DNA of 58,149 bases from Chloroflexi bacterium 54-19 (GTDB taxonomy: Bacteria; Chloroflexota; Chloroflexia; Chloroheliales; Chloroheliaceae). A program made the position numbers and the translations under genes. Position 1 is the first letter of the stretch, and each line of letters opens with the position of its first letter. Shown here piece by piece: positions 42,548 to 52,658 of the stretch. The notes beneath the pieces are model-generated. The model was not told the DNA's origin. It made no database searches and saw only the letters and a list, made by a program, of their open reading frames with translations. The stretch is taken from contig MKTJ01000060.1 of the NCBI GenBank assembly GCA_001898225.1, positions 1 to 58,149 on the forward strand, in the 5' to 3' direction.

Positions 42548-43663
42548 ATGGCTTTAACATTAGGAATTATCGGATTTCCCAAAAGCGGTAAAACTACCGT
42601 CTTTAACACGCTGACCCACTCGAACGCCGAGACCAGCGCTTACGGGACCAGTTCGTCCCCGAACATCGGCACGGTCAAGGTACCGGACGCCCGGTTGGAT
42701 AAGCTGACCGAGATGTTTAACCCCAAGAAGACGACCCCGGCGACGGTCGAGTATACCGACGTGGCCGGGATGGCGAAAGGGGCCGGGCAGACCGGTGCGC
42801 TCCCCGGTCTGAACCTGATTCAAAAGGTCGAGGCGCTGGTCCACGTGGTCCGGGCCTTTGACGACCCGAACCTGCCTCACCCGGAAGGGAGCGTTGACCC
42901 TATCCGCGATATTCAGACGATGGACCTCGAACTGGCTTTCTCGGACCTGGCGGTTATAGAGAAACGGCTGCCGCGCCTGGAAGATTCTATCAAAAAGTTT
43001 AAGCCCGGTCCCGAACGAGAGGCCCAATCCTTTGAAAAAGAGGTGCTGGATAAACTCAACGAGGCCCTGGGTAATGACGTGCCGTTGCGCGACCTCGATT
43101 TATCCGAGGAGGAATTGAAGGCTATCCGGGGTTACCAGTTTTTGACGCTCAAGCCGCTCCTGACCATCCTTAACCTGGGTGAGGAACGCGCCGACGACGC
43201 CGAAAAGCTGCTGGCTGAAGCGAAAGCCGCCGCCGGGGGTAAACAAAAAATCGGGTTCGCGGCTTTACGCGGTAAAATCGAGATGGAACTCAGCCAGCTT
43301 GACGAGGAAGAAGCCACCGAGTTTATGGGCGAACTGGGTATTACGGAGTCGGGTCTGTCGAAAATCATCCACGCCTCTTACGACCTGCTCGGCCTGATGA
43401 GCTTCCTGACCGCCGGGGAAGACGAAGTGCGGGCCTGGACTATCAAGAAGGGGACGCCCGCCCTCAAAGCTGCCGGGGAAATTCACAGTGATATTGAGCG
43501 CGGATTTATCCGGGCCGAAATCGTCAGCTACAATGACCTGCTCAGGGCCGGGGGTCTTCCCGAAGCCCGCAAGTTGGGCCTGTACCGCAGCGAAGGTAAG
43601 ACCTATATCATGCAGGACGGCGACATCGTCAACTTCCTTTTCAACGTGAGCGGGAAGAAGTAG
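42548..43663 (+). CDS. ychF: YchF/Ola1-type ATPase
   Basis: Conserved Obg-family P-loop NTPase of 371 residues that binds ribosomes and prefers ATP to GTP. Motifs are G1 GFPKSGKTTVF, switch II DVAGMAKGAGQTGALPGLNLIQKV, a coiled insertion and a C-terminal TGS domain (RAWTIKKGTPALKAAGEIHSDIERGFIRAEIV). YchF proteins usually read GLPNVGKST in G1 and NKxE in G4; here G1 has PKSGKTT, as in some deep lineages. It lies alone; a terminator and repeats follow. Confidence 0.92.
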   Translation: MALTLGIIGFPKSGKTTVFNTLTHSNAETSAYGTSSSPNIGTVKVPDARLDKLTEMFNPKKTTPATVEYTDVAGMAKGAGQTGALPGLNLIQKVEALVHVVRAFDDPNLPHPEGSVDPIRDIQTMDLELAFSDLAVIEKRLPRLEDSIKKFKPGPEREAQSFEKEVLDKLNEALGNDVPLRDLDLSEEELKAIRGYQFLTLKPLLTILNLGEERADDAEKLLAEAKAAAGGKQKIGFAALRGKIEMELSQLDEEEATEFMGELGITESGLSKIIHASYDLLGLMSFLTAGEDEVRAWTIKKGTPALKAAGEIHSDIERGFIRAEIVSYNDLLRAGGLPEARKLGLYRSEGKTYIMQDGDIVNFLFNVSGKK

Positions 43664-43892
43664 AAACCCTCGTTAAACGTGAATAGTTTTTAGTTTTCAG
43701 TTTTTAGTGTTTAGAATGCTGGTCACACCCGCAGGGCGTACCTGTGGGTGCTTGCATAGCACGGAATGACAAAACAAGTAGTATTTTGTACTCAAAGCAG
43801 TAAAAAAAGCCTTGACTTTGGTGGTCAAGGCTTAAATTTTATTCTGAACACGTTAAACGTTGTTTCGCGCCCTTTAGGGCAAACGTTGAACG
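43664..43892. repeat. Mosaic intergenic repeat region
   Basis: Contains CGTTAAACGTG (43674), then a T-rich stretch of TTTTTAG/TTTTCAG words (43687-43713), a CACCCGCAGGGCGTACCTGTGGGTG hairpin (43726-43750), a terminator (43807-43833), and a CGTTAAACGTTG...CAAACGTTGAACG pair (43855-43891) flanking GCCCTTTAGGGC. It is built from several repeat families and has no coding sequence. Confidence 0.75.
43807..43833. terminator. Bidirectional terminator between ychF and YtxH-like gene
   Basis: AAGCCTTGAC (43807-43816) pairs with GTCAAGGCTT (43824-43833). Seven A precede and AAATTTTATT follows, so it can end transcripts from both convergent genes. Confidence 0.85.
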
Positions 43893-44204
43893 TTATTTTT
43901 TCTTCTTTTCCATCTCTTTTTTGAGTTCTTCTTTGGCCTTTTTGACCGCTTTGTTCTCGGCGGCTTTCAGGCGGCGTTGTTCGGCGGCTTCCCCGACCAG
44001 TTCGACCCGCCGTTCTTCCATGCGGTCGATTTCCTCCTGGGCTGCCGTTTTGCCGCCTTCCAGGACTTCGTCAATAACCCCGCGCAATTTTTCCACGGTT
44101 ACCTGCCCGTCGCGAGTGACAATCAAAGTGGCGACCGTAGCCCCGGTAGCCGCTCCCAGGACCACCCCAACCAGGAACTTGAAGATGCCTACAATAGCGC
44201 CCAT
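43893..44204 (-). CDS. YtxH-like membrane protein
   Basis: Protein of 103 residues with one N-terminal glycine-rich membrane helix (GIFKFLVGVVLGAATGATVATLIV) followed by a highly charged amphipathic helix or coiled coil (AAQEEIDRMEERRVELVGEAAEQRRL) and a lysine-rich end. The layout fits the YtxH/gas-vesicle-GvpP-like small stress proteins, whose role is poorly known. AGGAGG lies 10 nt before the ATG. Confidence 0.75.
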   Translation of the reverse strand: MGAIVGIFKFLVGVVLGAATGATVATLIVTRDGQVTVEKLRGVIDEVLEGGKTAAQEEIDRMEERRVELVGEAAEQRRLKAAENKAVKKAKEELKKEMEKKKK

Positions 44205-44364
44205 TTATCGCTTTCCTCCTGCTTTGCTGTTTAAAAAATGTTTCCGGGTTGTTGCTACTTCCACTGCTAGTATATCAAGTTTTGGGCCTATAGCAAAACA
44301 AATGCTGGGTGACTTTTGGGAATCCATTTCAGAATCCGGCCTGACCTGCCAGCCGGAACCAAAA

Positions 44365-44397
44365 AAGCGATTGCCCAGGTTGGAGCGGCAATCGCTT
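44365..44397 (-). terminator. Terminator of the molybdoenzyme gene
   Basis: AAGCGATTGCC (44365-44375) pairs with GGCAATCGCTT (44387-44397). On the minus strand four more U residues follow the stem. It lies 20 bp beyond the stop. Confidence 0.85.
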
Positions 44398-44417
44398 ATT
44401 AATACTGAACCTGGCGG

Positions 44418-46067
44418 TTAAGTCGTCCGCAGGCTGATGGTGTGGTAGCCGCTCGAACCGGAAGGATAAGGGTCGGCTGTCTTGACCGTCTGGAGGATAC
44501 CGCCTTCTTCGGTCGCCCGGACCTGGAGGATATAACCTTTGCTACCCGCCGGGGGCGTCCAATCATACCGCCAGAGGGTCCAGCTATTAGCGCCAATCCG
44601 GGGTTTGATGGTGGCGGTGTTCCAGGTCATACCGCTATCGGTGCTGACTTCAACCTTTTCGATGTTGCGGCTACCGGCGAAAGCAATTCCCTTGAGGGTG
44701 GTAGTCTGGCCGCCCGGCACGGTATCGCCATCGGCAGGAGAGACAATCGAAGACTCGGTATGGATGGTGGCAGTATTGTCCCAGCCCTGCTGCTGCCAGA
44801 AACCCGCGAAATCGGTATCAATCAGCGTAATGCCGGTCAGCCACTTGGCGTTTTTCATACCGTAAATGTTGGGTATGAGCATCCGGGCCGGGTAGCCGTG
44901 GTCAGTGGTCAGGGGCGCGCCGTTCATCTCGACAGCCAGGGTTGTATTCGGCTCCATCGCTTTTTCTATGGTGATGCTATCTTTGTAACCGTCGGCGCTG
45001 GTAAAGACTACCTTCTTAACCCCGGCTTTCACCCCGGCCTTATCCAGCAAAGTTTTGAACTGGATCCCCGACCACTCGGCGTTACCAATGTAATCACCGC
45101 CGACCTCGTTACTGATACAGGTCAGGGTATGATAGACCTTCTGGCGAGGGAACTGGCTGATGGTGTCCAGGTCGAAGGTCTGCGGGTTATCCACCAGGCC
45201 GTCAATGGTCAGTTTCCAGCTTTTGCCGTCTACGTTCGGGTTAAAGGTGTTCTTGGAAACCTGGTAAAAATTAGAGGTTGGCGTGATTTCACCCTGGAGG
45301 GTGCCGTCAGAGTTGAGGTCGCCCAGGCTGTTCCGGTAATCGGTGAGGGCCGGGCCGCCAAAGGCGCGGGTGCCAATTGCAGCACCTACGACCAGCACGA
45401 AGACCGCGCTGATAGTCCCGACAAAGCGGCGGCGGCTGGTGCGGGTTTCGGTATCCTGTCTCTCACTAATAGCGGCAACCTGTTTTTCGGTCAGATTACC
45501 GGTTTTAGCTGTACCGTAGGCGGTGGTTCCCAGCAGGTTTAAGAAGGCATAACCCAGGGTCAGGCCGAATAGTTGGAACAACATGAAAGAAATAATCAGG
45601 GTAGCAATCTGGTCTTTTTCGAGGCCGCTTCCCAGAAAGCCCTGGTCGAGAAGCGGTAGCCCCGCGATGACAAAGAGCAGCCAGAACCCGGTGCTGATGA
45701 TAAAACTGTTACGCCAGACGGTTTGCTGCCGGTCGGTGCGCCCGGTTATAAAAGCCAGGAGCAGGCCAAGAAAACCCCCAACGACAACCTGGCCTATTAA
45801 AACGGTCAGGAAAAGCATTTCTTTACCCAGCGCCCCGATGGTCTGGATGAAGAATTCGGTGATGCCCGGCCCGGCGACCGAAGCGATTTTATCCGAAACC
45901 AGGTTGCTAATGCTGCGCGGGGTGACGCCAAGTAATAGCATCGCCAGCATCACGATTGTCATAACCATCCCAGCCAGCGCCCCGGCCAGGAAAGAAGTGC
46001 CCCGCCTGGTTCGACCGTCCCACTCCTGCTGGTCCAGTTCTTCCTCGTCAGTTATAATTGTAGCCAT
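44418..46067 (-). CDS. Membrane-anchored sulfite-oxidase-type molybdoenzyme
   Basis: Protein of 549 residues. Four membrane helices (about 25-48, 80-108, 120-140, 153-180) precede an internal twin-arginine motif SRRRFV (211-216) and a fifth helix (219-236). The outer domain has the sulfite oxidase/YedY molybdopterin fold: the molybdenum-ligand C317 in YHTLTCISNEVGGDYIGNAEWSG, then NTTLAVEMNGAPLTTDHGYPARMLIPNIYGMKNAKWL, then a Mo-co dimerisation Ig-like domain (about 435-545). The active site should lie outside the cell; the electron acceptor and substrate are unknown. GAGGTGAGAG precedes the ATG. Confidence 0.88.
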   Translation of the reverse strand: MATIITDEEELDQQEWDGRTRRGTSFLAGALAGMVMTIVMLAMLLLGVTPRSISNLVSDKIASVAGPGITEFFIQTIGALGKEMLFLTVLIGQVVVGGFLGLLLAFITGRTDRQQTVWRNSFIISTGFWLLFVIAGLPLLDQGFLGSGLEKDQIATLIISFMLFQLFGLTLGYAFLNLLGTTAYGTAKTGNLTEKQVAAISERQDTETRTSRRRFVGTISAVFVLVVGAAIGTRAFGGPALTDYRNSLGDLNSDGTLQGEITPTSNFYQVSKNTFNPNVDGKSWKLTIDGLVDNPQTFDLDTISQFPRQKVYHTLTCISNEVGGDYIGNAEWSGIQFKTLLDKAGVKAGVKKVVFTSADGYKDSITIEKAMEPNTTLAVEMNGAPLTTDHGYPARMLIPNIYGMKNAKWLTGITLIDTDFAGFWQQQGWDNTATIHTESSIVSPADGDTVPGGQTTTLKGIAFAGSRNIEKVEVSTDSGMTWNTATIKPRIGANSWTLWRYDWTPPAGSKGYILQVRATEEGGILQTVKTADPYPSGSSGYHTISLRTT

Positions 46068-46496
46068 TTATCTCTCACCTCATTATTTGATGCCCGGCAG
46101 CCGCTGCCAATCTCTATGTATAAAATATTCTATTTCATGGTCATGTTAACTTTAAAAGCTTACGAATTTCTTACAGACTACTAAAGAATTTCTTAGCAAT
46201 CCAAAAGCAGTTAAAGGGTCGTTGGTGTGCCCCAAGAATTCAGTTTGTATATGTTTATATAATATACGCCATTTTTCACCTCCGGGATTAAAAATAGTAA
46301 AGAAATTCTTTGTAAGGGGGCTAAAGGACTAATCCCTTGACAAAGTTACTCGAACTCGTATAATTCAACTAACAGAAATAACAAGAAGAACTGGAGAAAA
46401 AGAGAAAGGTTCTTTCTGGTTGGACTGGCACTACCCTGGTTTGGGTTGCCCTCCCCCGGAAATGAACCTTTTTTGTTGTTTAAAAAGAGGCGCAAA
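46068..46496. other. Divergent intergenic region upstream of glpD
   Basis: Holds the glpD promoter and a 130-nt leader. It also has a direct repeat GAATTTCTTA at 46164-46173 and 46186-46195, exactly 22 bp (two helical turns) apart, and a related AAAGAAATTCTTTG near 46299; these lie upstream of the molybdoenzyme gene and look like sites for a response regulator. No coding sequence is seen. Confidence 0.5.
46337..46364 (+). promoter_or_regulatory. glpD-glpK promoter
   Basis: TTGACA (46337-46342), 16 bp, TATAAT (46359-46364): both boxes are consensus. The glpD start lies 132 bp downstream, leaving room for leader control. Confidence 0.8.
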
Positions 46497-48092
46497 ATGA
46501 AACGAAGTGAACTAATCGAGCAGTTACAAACTAATGAACAATGGGACCTGATCGTTATCGGAGGCGGCGCGACCGGCCTGGGTACGGCGGTGGACGCAGC
46601 CTCGCGGGGCTTCAAGACCTTGCTCCTGGAAGCCTACGACTTTGCCAAGGGGACTTCCAGCCGCAGCACCAAGCTGGTCCACGGCGGGGTGCGCTACCTG
46701 GCCCAGGGCAACGTTAGCCTGGTCTACGAGGCCCTCCACGAACGGGGCCGCTTGCAGCGCAACGCTCCCCACCTTGTAAAACCCCTTTCATTTGTAGTAC
46801 CCGGCTACAAGTGGTGGAACCTGCCCTGGTACGGCACCGGGTTGGTCCTTTACAGCCTGATGGCCGGAAAATTAGGTTTTGGTATTTCTAAACCTATCTC
46901 CAAAAAAGAAGCTTTACGGCTGGCCCCGACCCTCGAACCGGACGGGTTATTGGGCGGCGTTACCTATTATGACGGCCAGTTCGATGATACCCGGCTGGCC
47001 CTGGCCCTGATGCGGACTATCCAGGATAAAGGCGGGGTCGCCATCAACTACATGCGTGTGACCGAAATGACCAAGGCCAACGGAAAAGTTGACGGCGTGG
47101 TGGCCCAGGATACCATCGGCAGCCAGGAATTCCGGCTCCGCGCGAAAGCCGTTATCAACGCCACCGGGGTCTTCGTGGACCAGGTGCGCCAGATGGACGA
47201 ACCGGGCGCGAGCAAGCTGATTTCACCCAGCCAGGGGATTCACTTCGTGCTGGATAAATCGTTTTTACCGGGCGACCATGCTATTATGATACCGAAAACC
47301 GACGATGGCCGGGTGCTTTTCGCGGTGCCCTGGCACAACCGGGTCATCCTGGGTACGACCGATACACCGGTCAAAGAGGTCAAACTTGAGCCGCGCCCGC
47401 TGCACGAGGAAATCGAGTACCTGCTCAGCCACGCGGCCCGTTATCTTTCCAAAGCCCCAACCCCTGCCGATGTTCTGAGTGTCTATACCGGGTTGAGGCC
47501 CCTGATGAAAGGGGAAGCCGGTTCCAGCACCGCCTCGCTTTCTCGCGAACATACTTTGCTGGTTTCGCCTTCCGGCCTGATTACGATTACCGGCGGGAAG
47601 TGGACGACCTACCGCAAGATGGGCGAGGTTACGGTGGATAAAGCGATTGAGGTCGGGGGCTTGTCGAAAGTAGCCTGCGTGACCCAGGAAATGCCGGTTC
47701 ACGGCTGGTCTAAGGAACCCCAGGCCGAACCTTTCGCGGTCTACGGTTCGGACGCAGCGGCCTTGAAAGAACTCCTGGCCGAACAGCCCGGTTGGGAGAA
47801 ACCTTTGCACGCCAACCTGCCCTACCTGGCCGGAGAAGTGGCCTGGGCAGCCCGCTACGAGCAGGCCCGCACGGTCGAGGATTTCCTGGCCCGGCGGACC
47901 CGCGCCCTTTTGCTCGATGCCAGGGCCAGCCAGGAGATGGCCCCGAAAGTGGCCGAACTCCTCGCCGCCGAACTCGGTTTCGATGAAGCCTGGCAGACCG
48001 AACAGGTCCAGCTTTACCGGGAACTGGCGGCAGGCTATCTGCTGCAACCGGACAAGGCCGAAGCCAAAACCGCCCCGGTTACGGCAGGATAG
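46497..48092 (+). CDS. glpD: GlpD, FAD glycerol-3-phosphate dehydrogenase
   Basis: Membrane-associated flavoenzyme of 531 residues that oxidises glycerol-3-phosphate to dihydroxyacetone phosphate and feeds electrons to quinone. Motifs: FAD-binding IVIGGGATGLGTAVDAASRGFKTLLLEAYDFAKGTSSRSTKLVHGGVRYL, VPWHNRVILGTTDTP, YTGLRPL, and the C-terminal ITGGKWTTYRKMGE. GAGG lies 7 nt before ATG 46497, so the upstream TTG frame is not used. Operon partner of glpK. Confidence 0.95.
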   Translation: MKRSELIEQLQTNEQWDLIVIGGGATGLGTAVDAASRGFKTLLLEAYDFAKGTSSRSTKLVHGGVRYLAQGNVSLVYEALHERGRLQRNAPHLVKPLSFVVPGYKWWNLPWYGTGLVLYSLMAGKLGFGISKPISKKEALRLAPTLEPDGLLGGVTYYDGQFDDTRLALALMRTIQDKGGVAINYMRVTEMTKANGKVDGVVAQDTIGSQEFRLRAKAVINATGVFVDQVRQMDEPGASKLISPSQGIHFVLDKSFLPGDHAIMIPKTDDGRVLFAVPWHNRVILGTTDTPVKEVKLEPRPLHEEIEYLLSHAARYLSKAPTPADVLSVYTGLRPLMKGEAGSSTASLSREHTLLVSPSGLITITGGKWTTYRKMGEVTVDKAIEVGGLSKVACVTQEMPVHGWSKEPQAEPFAVYGSDAAALKELLAEQPGWEKPLHANLPYLAGEVAWAARYEQARTVEDFLARRTRALLLDARASQEMAPKVAELLAAELGFDEAWQTEQVQLYRELAAGYLLQPDKAEAKTAPVTAG

Positions 48093-48135
48093 CGACCAAC
48101 CTGGAAAAGAATCAAAAAGGAGATTGCGAGGAAGC

Positions 48136-49668
<1,533 letters not shown>

Positions 49669-49695
49669 AGTTCAAACAAATTATTAAGCTGTAAA

Positions 49696-49743
49696 CAGGC
49701 TGTCTTTCCCGGCACTTGGGGAAGGTGGCCTGCTTTATTTTTT
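49696..49743 (+). terminator. Terminator after glpK
   Basis: CAGGC...CTTTCCC pairs with GGGGAAG...GCCTG (49696-49732) and is followed by CTTTATTTTTT. Confidence 0.75.
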
Positions 49744-49896
49744 CATATATTAAATCTCTATCATTTCAATTGATTGTGACAATTGTAACAAACAAGTAAA
49801 AAGGTTTATAATAGGTTTAAGAAGGAATTTTAATAAAAAATTCCGGGTGAACAATCGGCAAATTAACAGGTTAAACAAAGAGCAAAGGTGCCCGAA

Positions 49897-50484
49897 ATGA
49901 AAGAATCGGGGGAAATCTTTTCTTATACGGCCAAACGGAGTGATTATCTTAGTATAGTGATAGCTTTTGTTATACTGGTAATCCTTGAAGCCATCGGGGT
50001 GGATTTACTGATAGCCCTGCTGGTGCATGGCTGGCTAAAATATCTTTTACTATTTCTTGCTATTGGTGTACATATTTGGGTCCTGGTGCTGTTTTGGGCC
50101 CCGCTTTTCACCAAACACCGCCTTTCGGGCACCCACCTGCACCTGCGCTATAGTTACCAGTTTCGGGCCGATTTGCCTCGCTCGGTCCTGGCCGCTGCCG
50201 AACCGGTAAAAGAAAAACTCGATTCTCCCATGGTCGTCAAACCAATTTATCACAAGGACCGCGAGCGCCTCAATTTGCCGTTTTCGACCGAAGGACAGGT
50301 TTTGCTGTACCTTGCGCACCCCGTAAAATTGCGCCTGGGTCTCCTAAAACGGGTCGAGGTCGGGCAAGTCCTCGTTAATGTGGACCGTCGCGACCTCTTT
50401 CTAAAAATGCTGGCTCTCCCGGCAAAACCGGGCGCCGTTACCGGCAATATGCCCGATGAAAACCGGGATTTGATCCCCGGTTAA
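49897..50484 (+). CDS. Hypothetical membrane protein, 195 residues
   Basis: Two adjacent membrane helices (about 18-45 and 49-72) are followed by a soluble beta-rich domain of about 120 residues, with THLHLRYSYQFRADLPRS and GQVLVNVDRRDLFLKML resembling a PH-like fold. No family recognised. AAAGG sits 8 nt before ATG 49897, which I prefer over a GTG 9 bp upstream. It converges on the ABC permease gene. Confidence 0.65.
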   Translation: MKESGEIFSYTAKRSDYLSIVIAFVILVILEAIGVDLLIALLVHGWLKYLLLFLAIGVHIWVLVLFWAPLFTKHRLSGTHLHLRYSYQFRADLPRSVLAAAEPVKEKLDSPMVVKPIYHKDRERLNLPFSTEGQVLLYLAHPVKLRLGLLKRVEVGQVLVNVDRRDLFLKMLALPAKPGAVTGNMPDENRDLIPG

Positions 50485-50501
50485 CCTTACTTAGGTCTGG
50501 C

Positions 50502-51200
50502 TTAAACTGTGGACCGGCGGAGTAACAAGAAGGCGGCAAGGGCGTAAAGAATTGTCAGGGGAGTCAGCCAGAGGCACAGGCCAAAGGCCGATTGCTGACC
50601 CAGCCAGTTGAAAATCGCGCCCCACCAGTTAAGCTGAGTTGCTAGTAAGGTTAATATGCTGAACACCGCCCCAACCGCCCCGAAGATGGAGTACAACCCG
50701 AACGCGCCGAACCGCCGGAACACGCTGATTACCACGAAGGCCAGGAAGCAGAAGTGGAGCATCGCCAGGAAATAGACCCCGAACTGGACGGCCAGGTTGC
50801 CGTCATTCAAATAGGGCAGGTGGAAGAAATGCAATCCTGCCCACCAGTAATCTGTCAGGTTATTTTCGATGATTGATAATAACCAGAGCAGGGCAGCGTC
50901 CCCCAGGCATATAAGACCGACAACCAGGGAAGTTCCCAGGAAGTAGTCGGTCCGGCGAATATTGAAACCAAGGGCAAAGGGAAAAGTGGTGTTCACTGCT
51001 ACCATTACGGCTACCAGCATATAGAAAAATATGCTGACCATGCCCCCGGTATAGAGGTCCTTCCCATTATTAAGAAAGCCGCTGATTATGAGATTGATAG
51101 CGAAGGAGGATAGCACAATCAGCCAGGGCAAGATGAACCAGTTGAACTTGGAATAGCCCCCTACTACGTGTAATTTCACAACCCCGTTAAACCTGTTCAT
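50502..51200 (-). CDS. ABC transporter permease, YtrCD-like
   Basis: Membrane protein of 232 residues with six hydrophobic segments and no recognisable enzyme motif. It starts MNRFNGVVKLHVVGGYSKFNW; the in-frame TTG just before it is ignored. It begins 4 nt after the stop of the ATPase gene and is third in a GntR-ATPase-permease operon, so it is the membrane half of that exporter or sensor. Confidence 0.8.
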   Translation of the reverse strand: MNRFNGVVKLHVVGGYSKFNWFILPWLIVLSSFAINLIISGFLNNGKDLYTGGMVSIFFYMLVAVMVAVNTTFPFALGFNIRRTDYFLGTSLVVGLICLGDAALLWLLSIIENNLTDYWWAGLHFFHLPYLNDGNLAVQFGVYFLAMLHFCFLAFVVISVFRRFGAFGLYSIFGAVGAVFSILTLLATQLNWWGAIFNWLGQQSAFGLCLWLTPLTILYALAAFLLLRRSTV

Positions 51201-51204
51201 CAAT

Positions 51205-52092
51205 TCAGGCCGCCTTTCTTTCGTTATTATCGGTGGTGAGCCGGACGATTAGCTGTTGCAGGGAAACCGGAGCGAGTTCTAGCCCGGTCACCTGGGCCTG
51301 TTTTTGTTCCGGCAGACTCAAGTTTCCCAGCACCGTCACCGAAACAAGCCCGCCAAACCCTTCCCGCTGGATAATTTTCTTGCCCCTGCTAAATTCCTCA
51401 ACTTTAGCCGCTGGTCCGGTAATGGTTATGGCCTGACCGCGCAGGGTTTCGGCATCCTCGTTAACCAGCATTTTGCCGTTATCAATGACGATGACGTGTT
51501 CCAGGAGTTTGCTCACCTCGTCAATCAGGTGGGTGGACAAGACGACGGTGCGCGGGTGTTCGGCATAATCTTCCAACAAACGGTCGTAGAAAATAGTGCG
51601 GGCGACGGCATCCAACCCCAGGTAGGGTTCATCGAAGAAAGTCAAAGGGGCGCGACTGGCAAGCCCGATGATGATCCCGACTGCCGAAAGCATCCCGCGC
51701 GAGAGCTTTTTAATTTTGCGGTTGATAGGTAGGTTGAAGTCATGGACTAATTGCAAAGCGTACTCGGCGTCCCAGTTGGGAAAAATATCTTTAGAGATAA
51801 CCAGTACGTCCTTTATCCGGTAGAATTCGGGATATTTCTGGCTTTCTTTGATAAAACAGACCTGGCTCAGAACCCGGTCGTTTTCGTAGGGATTCTCGCC
51901 AAAAACTTTAACCTCACCGCTCGTGGCAAACAACTGGGCGGTAATAATGTGCATGAGGGTAGTTTTGCCCGCGCCGTTCCGGCCCAGCAGGCCATAAATC
52001 TTACCTTCTTCCAGCGAAAAACTGATATTGTTCAGAGCGACCGCTTCCCCGTAAGATTTGGTGAGCCGGTTGATTTCTAGTACCCTGTTCAT
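51205..52092 (-). CDS. ABC transporter ATPase, YtrB-like
   Basis: ATP-binding protein of 295 residues. Walker A GRNGAGKTT (37-45), a signature reading LSRGM instead of LSGGQ, Walker B LTFFDEP, and STHLIDEV with the switch histidine. The C-terminal 70 residues form an extra domain. The degenerate signature and operon with a YtrA-type GntR regulator match the ytrABCDEF family, induced by cell-wall antibiotics in Firmicutes; the cargo is unknown. Its ATG overlaps the regulator's TGA by 1 nt. Confidence 0.88.
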   Translation of the reverse strand: MNRVLEINRLTKSYGEAVALNNISFSLEEGKIYGLLGRNGAGKTTLMHIITAQLFATSGEVKVFGENPYENDRVLSQVCFIKESQKYPEFYRIKDVLVISKDIFPNWDAEYALQLVHDFNLPINRKIKKLSRGMLSAVGIIIGLASRAPLTFFDEPYLGLDAVARTIFYDRLLEDYAEHPRTVVLSTHLIDEVSKLLEHVIVIDNGKMLVNEDAETLRGQAITITGPAAKVEEFSRGKKIIQREGFGGLVSVTVLGNLSLPEQKQAQVTGLELAPVSLQQLIVRLTTDNNERKAA

Positions 52093-52460
52093 CAGGCGTT
52101 ACCCCCTTTTCGAATCATTTCGGTCAACTGTTCAATAGTAATGCCCAATTTTTTGGCTTCGTTGACCATCGTTATCACATATTGCTCAAAGAATCTTTCT
52201 CGTCTTTTTTCCATTAATTTATCCCTGGCGCCTTCTGTTACAAACATTCCGATACCGCGTTTTTTGTAAAGGATGCCCTGGTCTACCAGTAAATTTACCC
52301 CCTTGGCGGCAGTCGCCGGGTTTATCTGGTAAAAGGAGGCAAACTGATTGGTCGAAGGCACCTGGGTTTCTTCCGGTAAAAGCCCTTCTATAATGTCATT
52401 TTCAATTCGCTCGGCAATCTGGACAAATATCGGACTGCTATCGTCAATCAGTAAGCTCAT
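52092..52460 (-). CDS. GntR-family regulator, YtrA subfamily
   Basis: Short GntR regulator of 122 residues: winged helix 8-80 (PIFVQIAERIENDIIEGLLPEETQVPSTNQFASFYQINPATAAKGVNLLVDQGILYKKRGIGMFV) and a short helical dimerisation tail, as in YtrA proteins which lack a ligand domain. It heads the ABC operon and has a palindrome between its promoter and start, so it very likely represses its own operon. Confidence 0.9.
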   Translation of the reverse strand: MSLLIDDSSPIFVQIAERIENDIIEGLLPEETQVPSTNQFASFYQINPATAAKGVNLLVDQGILYKKRGIGMFVTEGARDKLMEKRRERFFEQYVITMVNEAKKLGITIEQLTEMIRKGGNA

Positions 52461-52482
52461 ACAAAATCACTTTCGCTTATTC

Positions 52483-52540
52483 GGTTAGTTAGTCAAGTAA
52501 CTAACCACCTAACTATAACCGATAAGGGCCGGTCTGTCAA
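52483..52540 (-). promoter_or_regulatory. Promoter and operator of the GntR-ABC operon
   Basis: Minus-strand TTGACA (52535-52540), 17 bp, TATAGT (52512-52517). Just downstream lies a perfect inverted repeat GGTTAGTTA-N6-TAACTAACC (52483-52506), covering the start of transcription. It lies 22 bp before the regulator's start codon and is the expected GntR operator. Confidence 0.85.
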
Positions 52541-52658
52541 GGCTTTTAACAAAACAAATTTCTCTTGGAGAATCGCCTGTTGGGAGGCTCCAAACCGGGA
52601 AATTTGCAATCTTGAAGGAGTGGAACTGTTTTAATTTTTTTATTTATTGGAGGTAAAT

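Noticed and set aside
47917..48135. 73-codon N-terminal extension of glpK
   Set aside because: It overlaps the glpD end in another frame; glycerol kinases begin near FILAIDQGTTG and a ribosome site precedes ATG 48136.
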